Part shown: piece after piece, positions 26,435 to 35,020 of the stretch
Position numbering within the stretch: the first letter of the stretch is position 1
How the letters are laid out: each line of letters starts with the position of its first letter
Assembly (NCBI GenBank): GCA_031555315.1
Contig: JAVBUO010000036.1
Span: 4,268 to 68,267 of the forward strand
DNA from: JAVBJV01 sp031555315
GTDB lineage: Bacteria > Pseudomonadota > Alphaproteobacteria > Acetobacterales > Acetobacteraceae
Direction: 5' to 3'
DNA: 64,000 bases
Notes under the pieces: model-generated
The model's input: the letters and a program-made list of their open reading frames with translations, nothing else
Told to the model about the DNA's origin: nothing
Database searches by the model: none
Program-made: the position numbers and the translations under genes

Positions 26435-28069
26435 ATGGCCCTTTCGAAAAAAATCGTCCTGTTCGCGGTCGCTGCCGCCGTTGCCGTCGGCATTGCGGGC
26501 GGGGTGATCTATGTCGGCGGCCAGCGCGTCGAAGACGCGATCGTCACCCGGCTCGACGCGCAGAAGGGCCGCGACGTCAACGGTTTCGTGCTCGACTGGG
26601 CCGAACGCACGCCGCTGCAGGACGGGCGCATCACCCTGCGCGGCGTGACCGGACGTTTTCATGGTGAAGTTGTGCTGAACGTTGCCAGCGCCGATATCGA
26701 ACGCAACGGACTTGCGGTAAAGATCGTCGCGCATCAGCTACAGGCGGAGATAAATGGCGGCCAACAGACCGCCGGCACCGTGACGATCACCGGGCTGGAT
26801 CGAGACCGGTTACAGGCACTGCTGTCGATACCCTCCAGGGACATCGCGGCGATGGTTTCCGCTCTTGATGGCACGCAGATGGTCGCCGAGCAGGTGCGGA
26901 TAGAATCCACCACCATGCAGCGCGCCGAAGCCCGTTTTGCAGACGGCAGGATCAGCCGTCTGCAGATCGGCGTCTTGCACGCCGCTCGGGATGACGAAAT
27001 CCTGACGATCGGCACCGCCACGGTCGAAAACCTCTCGCCCGGATTTCTGCAGGCCATACGTGGGTCCGCCCCGGAATCTCTCGCGCAGTTTCTGCCCCTG
27101 GTGGACGGGACCGCTTTCAGGTTCGAACAGTTAAGAGCCAGCAGCGGGCAGCATGGCACTCTCTCTGCCGCGCTGGCGCATTTCCGCTTCTCCGGCGATA
27201 TGGTGCACGACGTGCAGCTCGACACGCTGAATTTCACCTCGGATGACCTCAGCGGACGCATCGCCTCGATCAGCTTCGATCAGCTCGACCTGGTCCGGTC
27301 GGACGCCCAGATGCAAAACGATGAGCAGAGCGGGTTTCTGGTCAGTTCCGATGCCGGTGTCCTGCCCGGCCTCGGCCGTTTCGGGATACAAGGTGTCGAT
27401 GTCGCCAACATGCTTCATATCGACAGTGTGTCGTTCGTCCATCTGGACGATACGGCCAAAACCGTTACCAGGGGTCTGCGCGTCAACCTTTCGGAACTGT
27501 CTGCCTATCTCGGCGTACACATCGGGATCGATGAATTCTCCATTCCGGAAATAATCAAGCATATACACTATGGCGACAATCTGCTGACCGGCGACATCCG
27601 CCTGCCGGTCCAGTATCAGTCCAACCTGCATGTCTACGAGCGAGACCGGCCCGGCATTCACCAAAATCGGATCATGGCCCGCGATCTGCTCAATCTGCAG
27701 ATCTATTATCAGGCCGACAATCTCGCCATCACACGCGACGGCCCGGAACGGCCGGACAGCACGCGACCCGGCGCGCTGACGGTCAATCTTCGTTTCGAAG
27801 ACCACGCCCTGGTCGACATACTCGCCGCGCGCGGCAGAAGCGCCGGACAGCCCCGCGCCGCGATCGCTCAGCAGGCCCGCACTTTCTCCCTGGAGTGGAT
27901 CGATATGCTACAAGTCGACGATACGATCGATCTGCCCGAACGTATCAGCACGATGGTCCTGGACAATACCCCTCTGAAGCTCGGCCTCAGGATTACGCTT
28001 CCAACCAGAGATGCGCCGGAATGGATCCATATCCAGCTCGTCGAACCCGGCCCCCTGTCGCTGGACTGA
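26435..28069 (+). CDS. anchored protein of unknown function, tandem family member 3
   Basis: 544 aa, same layout as its neighbours: anchor (residues 5-25, IVLFAVAAAVAVGIAGGVIY), GGQRVEDAIVTRLDAQKGRD, NGFVLDWAERTPLQDG, then a long beta-rich body and IDLPERISTMV with TPLKLGLRI near the end. It differs by a longer loop (VQYQSNLHVYERDRPGIHQN) between the IPEIIKHIHYG and LLNLQIYYQADN segments. The start is preceded by the conserved leader CCTGGAACCTTTACATG shared with members 4 and 5. Function unknown. Confidence 0.8.
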   Translation: MALSKKIVLFAVAAAVAVGIAGGVIYVGGQRVEDAIVTRLDAQKGRDVNGFVLDWAERTPLQDGRITLRGVTGRFHGEVVLNVASADIERNGLAVKIVAHQLQAEINGGQQTAGTVTITGLDRDRLQALLSIPSRDIAAMVSALDGTQMVAEQVRIESTTMQRAEARFADGRISRLQIGVLHAARDDEILTIGTATVENLSPGFLQAIRGSAPESLAQFLPLVDGTAFRFEQLRASSGQHGTLSAALAHFRFSGDMVHDVQLDTLNFTSDDLSGRIASISFDQLDLVRSDAQMQNDEQSGFLVSSDAGVLPGLGRFGIQGVDVANMLHIDSVSFVHLDDTAKTVTRGLRVNLSELSAYLGVHIGIDEFSIPEIIKHIHYGDNLLTGDIRLPVQYQSNLHVYERDRPGIHQNRIMARDLLNLQIYYQADNLAITRDGPERPDSTRPGALTVNLRFEDHALVDILAARGRSAGQPRAAIAQQARTFSLEWIDMLQVDDTIDLPERISTMVLDNTPLKLGLRITLPTRDAPEWIHIQLVEPGPLSLD

Positions 28070-28099
28070 CAACCGATATATCAAACCTGGAATTTTTAC

Positions 28100-29662
28100 A
28101 TGTCACTCTCGAAAAAGATTACCCTGTTCTCGGCCGCCGCCGTCGTCGCCGCCGGCATCGCGGGCGGTGTGATCTATATCGGCGGGCAGCGCGTCGATGA
28201 CGCGATCGTCGCCCAGCTCGACACCCACAAGGGGCGCAACTTCGACGGCTTCGTGCTCGACTGGGCCGAACGCACCGCGCTGCAGGACGGGCGCATCACG
28301 CTGCGCGGCATCACCGGACGCTACAACGGCGAGCTGGTTTTGAACGTCGACAGCGCCGACATCGTGCGCAGCGGCCTGTCGTTGCAGGTCATAGGTCATA
28401 ACGCGACGGCGCAGGTGAACGGCACCACCGAAAAGGCCGAAACCATCACCATCGACGGGCTGGAACAGGCGGGTCTGAACACGCTGCTCTCCACCCCGCC
28501 AAGCACCGCGGCGCAGGCTCTGGCACTGATGAACGGCGTGCGTCTGGCGGTCGACAGACTGGAAATCCAGTCCATCCCGCCGACCACCATCCGCCACGCC
28601 GAGGCAAATTTTGCGGACGGCAAAATCAGCCGTGCCGCGATCAGCGATCTGGCCTCCAGCGACAATCACGGCAGCGTCACGCTCGCTTCGGCCGTGCTGC
28701 AGAATTTGCCGGTCGAGCGGCTGGCAGCGCTGCGCAACACGCGCCCCGAAACCGCCGAACAGTTCATGGCGCTGATGGACGGCATCTCGATCGAAGCCAA
28801 CGGCATTCACGCCCGCATCCCCGATCGCGGCACCTTCACGCTCACCCAGGCGCAGAGCCGTTTCGCCGGGCAGCACATGCACGACATCCGGATCACCGCG
28901 CTGTCGCTCGAACAGACGGACAAGCCGATGGAATCCGGCCGCGTGGCGTCCATTACCATCGACCGCTTCAACGTCGTCAAAATGGCGGCGGCGCTGGAAA
29001 ACTCCGTCATCGGCGTCGGCGGGCACGAAAATTACGATATCAACCGCGCTGAAGTTCTGGATGTCGATATCGCCGGCATATTCCGATTTCGCAATATGAC
29101 CCTGGCGCGCCAGGGCGACACCAATGAAGCGCGCATGACCGATATGACCTTCGATTCATCGGCGTTTCCGGATGTCCGCATCCGCGCCGCCGACATTCCT
29201 CCGATCATCATACCGGAATTTGTAAGTCGCGAACGTTTCGGCGGTAACATCTACAGCGCCGACTTCGCGCTACCGGTAAAAGACATGCTGGACCTGCGGG
29301 GCTTTTACAGCTTCGACAACATGAGCTTCTCGGAAGCTGGTCTGCGTCCGGTAGATGCGACACGCCCGAGCGCGCTGACCGTGAATACACGCATTCAGGA
29401 TCGCGGTCTGATCGATCTGATCGCCAGCCGCGTGGGCGGGGACCGCGATACGCTCGCCATGCAGGCATCGATGGGCGTTACCGCGTTGCTGCGCCGCCCG
29501 ACGATCACCGACGCGGCAGGTCTGCCGGATCGGCTGCTGGCCTTCATCCAGAACGGCACGCCGCTGGAATTCGGTATCAGCGTCACCGTTGCGCCCGGTA
29601 ATGCGGATGGGCCGCCGCAAATCCGCATCACCGAACCCGGTCCCCTGACGCTGGACCGATAA
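28100..29662 (+). CDS. anchored protein of unknown function, tandem family member 4
   Basis: 520 aa. Anchor IAGGVIYIGGQRVDDAIVAQLD, core NGFVLDW-type motif (here DGFVLDWAERTALQDG), RYNGELVLNVDSADIVRSG, TITIDGLEQAGLNTLL, IPPIIIPEFVSRERFGG, DRGLIDLIASRVGG and LPDRLLAFIQNGTPLEFG. It is closest to member 5, with stretches identical at the DNA level (for example around 28437-28475 and 29520-29580), which implies recent duplication or gene conversion. Single N-terminal membrane segment; the rest likely periplasmic. Confidence 0.8.
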   Translation: MSLSKKITLFSAAAVVAAGIAGGVIYIGGQRVDDAIVAQLDTHKGRNFDGFVLDWAERTALQDGRITLRGITGRYNGELVLNVDSADIVRSGLSLQVIGHNATAQVNGTTEKAETITIDGLEQAGLNTLLSTPPSTAAQALALMNGVRLAVDRLEIQSIPPTTIRHAEANFADGKISRAAISDLASSDNHGSVTLASAVLQNLPVERLAALRNTRPETAEQFMALMDGISIEANGIHARIPDRGTFTLTQAQSRFAGQHMHDIRITALSLEQTDKPMESGRVASITIDRFNVVKMAAALENSVIGVGGHENYDINRAEVLDVDIAGIFRFRNMTLARQGDTNEARMTDMTFDSSAFPDVRIRAADIPPIIIPEFVSRERFGGNIYSADFALPVKDMLDLRGFYSFDNMSFSEAGLRPVDATRPSALTVNTRIQDRGLIDLIASRVGGDRDTLAMQASMGVTALLRRPTITDAAGLPDRLLAFIQNGTPLEFGISVTVAPGNADGPPQIRITEPGPLTLDR

Positions 29663-29689
29663 GCGATACATCTCCCCTGGAACTTTCAC

Positions 29690-31240
29690 ATGACACTTTC
29701 AAAAAAAACCATTTTGCTTTCGGCTGCCGCCCTCGTGGCCACAGGCATCACGACAGGCGCCGTTTACGCCAGCGGCCAGCTCATCGACGAGGCGATCATC
29801 ACCCAGATCGACGCCCAGAAGGGCCGCGATCACAACGGCTTCGTGCTCGACTGGGCTGAACGCACGCCACAGCAGGACGGGCGCATCACCCTGCGCGGCA
29901 TCACCGGGCATCAGAACGGCCAACTGGTGCTGAACGTCGACAGTGCCGATATCGTGCGCAACGGCGCAGCGCTGCAGCTCGTCGGGCATAACGTGACGGC
30001 AGGAACGGGCAGTTCCACCCAGAAGGCCGAAACCATCACCATCGACGGGCTGGAACAGGCGCGGCTGAACGCATTGTTCGGCACGCCGCCGAGAACGGTG
30101 ACGCAGGCCATGGCACTGATGAACGGCGTGCGCCTGGCGATCGACAGGCTGGAGGAACCCACCTCGGGCACCACCATCCGCCGTATCGAAGCCGATTTCG
30201 CGGATGGCAAGATCAGCCGTACAATGTTTAGCGACGTGCAAATCAGCGACGGGGGAAGGCTCGGCATCATCACCGTGCGAAATCTGCCGGTCGAACGGCT
30301 GGACGCCATACCTGCCGCGTCTCCCCGCAATGCCGGACAGATCATGGCGCTGATGGACGGGGTCACGTTCGAAGCCGAGCAGGCCCGAGTCCCGAACGAA
30401 GACGGAGGGATCGTCACGTTCGGCAGCATAAGCGGGCGGTTTTCAGAAGACTATCTGCGCGACATCCGCTTCGGGGCCATCCAGTTCGAACGGCCGAACA
30501 AGCCGCAGGAATCCGGCCGCGTCGAAGCGATCCATATCGACCAGATCAACATCGTCCGGTCGGTGGCAATGATCCGCAACGAGACTTTCTCGTTCGGCAG
30601 CGAAGGTCAGAGCAATTTTTTCGACATCACCCGCGCAGAAGTTCTGAACCTCGAGGTCGGCACCACGCTCCGGTTCGCCAACCTGACACTGGAAAGCCGG
30701 AACGATGTTTCTGAAATACGTGTCAGGAACCTTGTTCTCGACACCTCGGCGATCCCGGACAGTCCCGCCCGCAACATCCCGCCGATCACCATTCCGGAAT
30801 TCGTGATGCATCAGCGCCACGGCGACAATGTGCTCAACGCCGACATGACCCTGCCGGTGCAAAACATACTGGACTGGCAGAGCTATCACAGTTTCGACAA
30901 CCTGAATTTCTCGCACGCCGGCCTGCGCCTGCCGGTTCCGGCGCGTCCGGGCATCGTGACGACCAACGCGCGCATTCAGGATCGCGGTCTGATCGACCTG
31001 ATCGCCGAACGTTCGCAACAGAGCCGCAATCAGCTCGCCGCGCAAGCATCGGTCGCCGCCACCGCACTGCTGCGCCGCCCGACGGTCACCGACACGGCTG
31101 GTCTGCCGGATCGGCTGCTGGCCTTCGTTCAGAACGGCACGCCACTGGAATTCGGTGTCAGCGTCACCGTTGCGCCCGATAATGTGGACGGGCCGCCACA
31201 AATCCGCATCACCGAACCCGGCCGCCTGACGCTGGACTGA
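29690..31240 (+). CDS. anchored protein of unknown function, tandem family member 5
   Basis: 516 aa, last of the array and sister of member 4. Anchor TILLSAAALVATGITTGAVYASGQL, NGFVLDWAERTPQQDG, LNVDSADIVRNG, TIDGLEQARLNALFG, IPPITIPEFVMHQRHG, DRGLIDLIAERSQ and LPDRLLAFVQNGTPLEFG. It ends RLTLD shortly before palindromic repeat copy 2. The five genes share orientation, spacers of 21-44 bases or less and the same domain order, so they look like one operon. No enzyme motif is visible in any of them. Confidence 0.8.
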   Translation: MTLSKKTILLSAAALVATGITTGAVYASGQLIDEAIITQIDAQKGRDHNGFVLDWAERTPQQDGRITLRGITGHQNGQLVLNVDSADIVRNGAALQLVGHNVTAGTGSSTQKAETITIDGLEQARLNALFGTPPRTVTQAMALMNGVRLAIDRLEEPTSGTTIRRIEADFADGKISRTMFSDVQISDGGRLGIITVRNLPVERLDAIPAASPRNAGQIMALMDGVTFEAEQARVPNEDGGIVTFGSISGRFSEDYLRDIRFGAIQFERPNKPQESGRVEAIHIDQINIVRSVAMIRNETFSFGSEGQSNFFDITRAEVLNLEVGTTLRFANLTLESRNDVSEIRVRNLVLDTSAIPDSPARNIPPITIPEFVMHQRHGDNVLNADMTLPVQNILDWQSYHSFDNLNFSHAGLRLPVPARPGIVTTNARIQDRGLIDLIAERSQQSRNQLAAQASVAATALLRRPTVTDTAGLPDRLLAFVQNGTPLEFGVSVTVAPDNVDGPPQIRITEPGRLTLD

Positions 31241-31253
31241 AAGGCGTATGGCC

Positions 31254-31306
31254 CTAGAGCATCTTCGCGTGACCGGGTGATCCCACCCGATCACGATCTG
31301 CTCTAG
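31254..31306. repeat. palindromic repeat, copy 2 (short form)
   Basis: About 50 bp: only the second half of the composite element, with CTAGAGCATCTTC at the left and GATCTGCTCTAG at the right and an inner GGGTGATCCCACCCGATCAC palindrome. It lies between the convergent array gene 5 and the ACT-like gene, and its right end provides the TAG stop of the latter. It may serve as a terminator for both. Confidence 0.75.
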
Positions 31307-31617
31307 GCCGCCACGCGCCGCAGCGGTTCGGCCATGCGCACCGTGTCCACCTTGCGCACGCCCACCACCTGCCCCAGGTTGCCGGCCACCAGATGCACCA
31401 TCTCGGCCGGGATCGCGCGGCAAACCAGTGTAAAGCGCATTTTCTCGCCCAGCCGCTCGGCCACCAGGCTGTCGGGGATCAGGTCGCGCTTGGCGAAGGG
31501 TTCCAGCACGCGCGCGGCAAGCCCGGGATGGGCGTCGCCCTCGAACGAAAAACTGACGGAAAGAACACCGGAATCGGCGCCATAAACGGGCGCTACGGAA
31601 TTGGAAACAACGGTCAC
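31303..31617 (-). CDS. small ACT-like domain protein
   Basis: 104 aa. The strand-helix-strand-strand-helix-strand order (VLSVSFSFEGDAHPGLAARVLEPFAKRDLIP, then MRFTLVCRAIPAEMVHLVAGNLGQVVGVRKVDTV) fits an ACT fold like that of acetolactate synthase small subunits. ACT domains bind amino acids and regulate enzymes; the partner here is not adjacent. Stop codon lies in the palindromic repeat. I am fairly sure of the fold and unsure of the role. Confidence 0.6.
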   Translation of the reverse strand: MTVVSNSVAPVYGADSGVLSVSFSFEGDAHPGLAARVLEPFAKRDLIPDSLVAERLGEKMRFTLVCRAIPAEMVHLVAGNLGQVVGVRKVDTVRMAEPLRRVAA

Positions 31618-31828
31618 GGAAGGGTACTCCAGTAAAAGGTCGAAACGCGTACGGACGACAACCCGGCGCTCAGCGAGCAGCCGGGACCGTAATTCGCGTA
31701 ATCGTCCAAAACCGGGTCATTGGGCGATGTTATCCGGAACAGGGCGGATTGTCCATGTCCGGCATACCAGCCAAGGCTGGATCGCATGCTTTACCGGCCA
31801 GCGGAGCAAAGGGCCTCGAACAGTCTTC

Positions 31829-32893
31829 TCAATCCTCGCCCTGCCAGTTCAGCTCCGGCAACTGTAACAGCGTCACCCCGCCCATCGACAGAACCCGGTT
31901 CTGCAACGTCAGCGGCACTTCCGTCACCGTCAGGCCATCCTCCTGGGTAACCGTCTGGCGCGACTGTTCCAGAGCGAACATCACCTGCGGCACGTAGTGC
32001 CAAGGCAGCAGATCATCTGCCGCCAGTGCACTCAGCACGCGGGCGGCATCGGCCACACGCAGATTGGCCGCCCCCATCGGCTGCAACCCCTCGTCCAGCG
32101 CCAGCGTGGCACTGGCCGTGGCATGGGCCACCCCCCACTGCACGTCGACCCGCTGCACGCGCACTGTGCCACCTTCCTCGCGCCAGACGCCGACCCGGCG
32201 CATGAAGCTGCTGCGTGCGCTGGGCAACGGCCCGATCAGCGCGGCTTCCACCTCGAAACGCGCGATCGTTTCCCCCAGCAGACGCGGCTGGCTGACCGGC
32301 AGCAGGATGTTGCCCAGTTGGAGTGTGGTGCTCAGCGACGTTTCGGCTTCCGTGGCGGCGGGCCGCATTTCCCAGCCGATCCGCCCCTCGCCGATCACCA
32401 GCGCCCCGCCGCCGATACCGGCGCGCAACATCGACGTCTCCAGCACGCCAGTGCGCGGCGGCACGCCGGGTTCCACGAAAACGCGCAGCATCATGGTATC
32501 GGCGGTAAACGGAATCTCCCGCCCCAGCAGATGCAGATTCTGCTGGCCGGCAAGCTCGATGCGCACCGTGCGCGGCTGGGCCAGCGCAAAACCGAACTGC
32601 ACGTCGTGGGCGCGCCAGTCCACGCCGCCCGGCACCAGAGTCCGCCCGCCCGCCAGATGAACGTCCGGCACCTGCAGCATGGCAAAAAACGGCCAACCGG
32701 TGCGCCGCGCCGCGCCGTGTTCCACGGTCCAACCTTCCGCGCGATATTGCGCCAGCGTCGCGGCAAAGCCCTGTTCGACCGCGCGCATGGTAACGTACCA
32801 GTAAAGCGTATGCGCAATGATCAGCAGAAGTGCCAGAACTGCGCCCCCCCATCGCCAAAAGCGCGGGTGGTAAATGAAAGAAGGAATCTTCAT
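31829..32893 (-). CDS. DUF2125-like anchored periplasmic protein
   Basis: 354 aa from the ATG at 32893; an upstream ATG at 32935 adds 14 unlikely residues. One N-terminal membrane segment (WGGAVLALLLIIAHTLYWYV), then a periplasmic beta-rich body that starts EGWTVEHGAARRTGWPF, the pattern of the alphaproteobacterial DUF2125 family. It ends in VMSMGGVTLLQLPEL-like strands. Function is not known for the family. It is divergent from the ChaC-like gene. Confidence 0.75.
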   Translation of the reverse strand: MKIPSFIYHPRFWRWGGAVLALLLIIAHTLYWYVTMRAVEQGFAATLAQYRAEGWTVEHGAARRTGWPFFAMLQVPDVHLAGGRTLVPGGVDWRAHDVQFGFALAQPRTVRIELAGQQNLHLLGREIPFTADTMMLRVFVEPGVPPRTGVLETSMLRAGIGGGALVIGEGRIGWEMRPAATEAETSLSTTLQLGNILLPVSQPRLLGETIARFEVEAALIGPLPSARSSFMRRVGVWREEGGTVRVQRVDVQWGVAHATASATLALDEGLQPMGAANLRVADAARVLSALAADDLLPWHYVPQVMFALEQSRQTVTQEDGLTVTEVPLTLQNRVLSMGGVTLLQLPELNWQGED

Positions 32894-32940
32894 TTTGGTG
32901 TTTATAACACCCCGGTATCTATTTGCGGAGAGCACCCGAC

Positions 32941-33564
32941 TTGGCTGAGTACGATTTTCCGCCTGCCGCCCCCAGCGATGATGCCGGTGCAGGAATATGG
33001 GTGTTCGGATACGGATCGCTGATCTGGAACCCCGGTTTCGAATACGAGGAATCGCGCATCGCGCAGCTCGTCGGCTGGCATCGCCGTTTCTGCCTGTGGT
33101 CGACCCATTATCGCGGCACCATCGACCAGCCGGGTCTGGTGCTGGGGCTGGACCGCGGCGGGGCGTGCCGGGGTATTGCCTTTCGCATCGCGCCCGCCGC
33201 CGCGGCGGCGACCCTCGCCTATCTCGACGCCCGCGAACTGCCGGACCAGACCGAACATGTCTACGACCGCCGCGTGGTTCGCGTCACCCTGGAATGCGCC
33301 ACCCGGGTCCCCGCGGTGACCTACACCGCCCGAAGATCCTGTTCGCGTTATGCGGGAAAACTTCCTCCCGACCGGATTGCCCGCGTCCTCGCCACCAGCC
33401 GGGGACAGACGGGTAGCAACCGGGATTACTTCCTCAACACCCTGACACATTTAACCCGACTCGGGATTCCCGACCCCGGCCTGCAGACTCTGGCTGATTT
33501 TCTGGTGTCTCCCGCGAATTCCGGCGACTGTTGTCCATATGCACCCGAGAACGGTTCGTTATAG
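32941..33564 (+). CDS. ChaC-like glutathione gamma-glutamylcyclotransferase
   Basis: 207 aa from a TTG at 32941, chosen because GGAGAG lies 9 bases before it; a TTG at 32923 is also open. VFGYGSLIWNPGF is the substrate-binding hallmark, LVGWHRRFCLWSTHYRGT follows as in ChaC, and the glutamate of DARELPDQ is at the catalytic position. ChaC enzymes cleave glutathione to oxoproline and Cys-Gly in the cytoplasm. Length matches the family. No operon partners; it is convergent with the acyltransferase gene. Confidence 0.9.
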   Translation: MAEYDFPPAAPSDDAGAGIWVFGYGSLIWNPGFEYEESRIAQLVGWHRRFCLWSTHYRGTIDQPGLVLGLDRGGACRGIAFRIAPAAAAATLAYLDARELPDQTEHVYDRRVVRVTLECATRVPAVTYTARRSCSRYAGKLPPDRIARVLATSRGQTGSNRDYFLNTLTHLTRLGIPDPGLQTLADFLVSPANSGDCCPYAPENGSL

Positions 33565-33623
33565 CAATGTGTTGCATTTAAATGAATTATTTCAATACAC
33601 TGCACGTTATATCTTGTGTTAAA

Positions 33624-34370
33624 CTATAATGACAACCGGCAACTTCCCACAGAGTTTTCCACAGGCTTGTCAAGCAGTTTTGCTGTCGCAGTTTCGATCT
33701 CGTCCGCCAATTTTTGCATGAACTCCGTCCGCTTCATGCCAACCGGCAATGGCGGCAATATCGCGATCCGGATCGTCCCGGGCTGCTTGCGGAAAGACCG
33801 GCGTCCCCAGAACAGACCCGAATTGGTCGCCGCCGGCACGACCGGCACCGCGCAGCGCGCCGCCAGGGCCGCAATTCCGGGTTGATACACGCCCCGCTCA
33901 CCCGGGGCGCTGCGGGTGCCTTCCGGGAAAATCAGAATCTGCCGCCCATCCGCCATCGCCGCCTCGGCATCGTGCATCAGACGGCGCATGGCGCTCGCCC
34001 CCGCGCCGCGGTCCACCGCGATCATGCCGGCGCGCTTCAGCAGCCCGCCGTAGATGGGGACCCGCAGCAGTTCCTTCTTCAGCACGATCGCCGGACGCGG
34101 CAGCAACAGCATCCAGATCAGCGTGTCGAATGCCGACTGGTGCTTGGCCGCCACCAGCCCAGGGCCGTCCGGGATATGTTCCCTGCCGCTGACCTGCACG
34201 TCGATCCGGCAGAACACGCGCAGCATCCACATCACGCTGCGGATCCACAGGCGCGCGAACCAGACCACCCGCATCGGCGCGGCGAACAGGAACGGCCAGC
34301 CCACCAGGCAGAGCACCGTCGTCACCCCGAAAAAGCCGAGGTTGAACAGCAAAGAACGCAAAACCATCAT
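33624..34370 (-). CDS. plsC: 1-acyl-sn-glycerol-3-phosphate acyltransferase
   Basis: 248 aa. HX4D motif at His77-Asp82 (KHQSAFD), IVLKKELLRVPIYGG, and FPEGTRS (Glu150) are the four acyltransferase motifs of the PlsC/LPLAT family. Two hydrophobic N-terminal stretches make it membrane-bound. It adds the second acyl chain to make phosphatidic acid; plsC is a likely name, but related acyltransferases act on other lipids. It follows the DUF218 gene by 14 bases, so it is probably in the ftsE-ftsX-DUF218-plsC transcript. Confidence 0.88.
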   Translation of the reverse strand: MMVLRSLLFNLGFFGVTTVLCLVGWPFLFAAPMRVVWFARLWIRSVMWMLRVFCRIDVQVSGREHIPDGPGLVAAKHQSAFDTLIWMLLLPRPAIVLKKELLRVPIYGGLLKRAGMIAVDRGAGASAMRRLMHDAEAAMADGRQILIFPEGTRSAPGERGVYQPGIAALAARCAVPVVPAATNSGLFWGRRSFRKQPGTIRIAILPPLPVGMKRTEFMQKLADEIETATAKLLDKPVENSVGSCRLSL

Positions 34371-34384
34371 CGGCGGGTGAATCC

Positions 34385-35020
34385 CTATACCGCGCCCGGC
34401 GCCAGCGCGCCGTAGGCAGAAACACGTACCAGACGCGAAAACCCCAGCATCGCCCCCAGATACTTCGTATATTCCCAGGTCAGAAAAGCCATACCGTTCA
34501 GACTGAACCCCTCGCGGAACGCGGGCGGGACCACCGGCGCGGCATACAGCGTCATCTGCGGCATGGCGCGCTTCAGCTCCAGCAGCGCGCGCGGCATGTG
34601 ATAGTTCGCGGTCACCACGATCAGCGTCTTCGCGCCGATCATATTGCCCCATTCGGCGGCCTCGGCGGCGTTGCCGTGCGTGGTCACCGCCTCGTGCCCG
34701 ACCGTCACCCGAAACGCCCAGAGCGCAGGGTTCGCACTCGACAGCCGCGTCAGGTCGGCCAGCGACGCCGCCCGCGACACGCCCGAAATCAGCAGCCGCG
34801 GCGCATGGCCGCGTTCCAGAAGCTGAAACCCCGCCTCGAGCCGGTCCGCGCCGCCGGTCAGCACGACGATCCCGTCCGCCTGCAGGGGCAGGGGCGGCTC
34901 CTGATGAACCTGGTACAAAAACCACGCGAACCCGCCGGCCCACAGACACAACGCCGCCAGCACCAGACGCGCCAACGCCCGCACAACCCGCCCGAAAACC
35001 GTGTGTCTTCGCGCCGTCAT
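34385..35020 (-). CDS. DUF218 (YdcF/ElyC-like) envelope protein
   Basis: 211 aa from the ATG at 35020, which overlaps the ftsX stop by four bases; an upstream ATG at 35065 lies within ftsX. One N-terminal membrane segment (LVLAALCLWAGGFAWFLYQV) then a DUF218 fold: IVVLTGGADRLEAGFQLL, RLLISGVSR, THGNAAEAAEWG and LIVVTANYHMPRALLEL. ElyC/SanA-type members affect envelope integrity and peptidoglycan precursor use. Coupling to ftsX supports an envelope role; substrate is unknown. Confidence 0.85.
   Translation of the reverse strand: MTARRHTVFGRVVRALARLVLAALCLWAGGFAWFLYQVHQEPPLPLQADGIVVLTGGADRLEAGFQLLERGHAPRLLISGVSRAASLADLTRLSSANPALWAFRVTVGHEAVTTHGNAAEAAEWGNMIGAKTLIVVTANYHMPRALLELKRAMPQMTLYAAPVVPPAFREGFSLNGMAFLTWEYTKYLGAMLGFSRLVRVSAYGALAPGAV

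Noticed and set aside
23119..31240. Tandem array as a possible phage or toxin-immunity locus
   Set aside because: No phage, integrase, toxin or immunity motif; all members are full-length with the same anchor and GC-rich composition like the neighbours.
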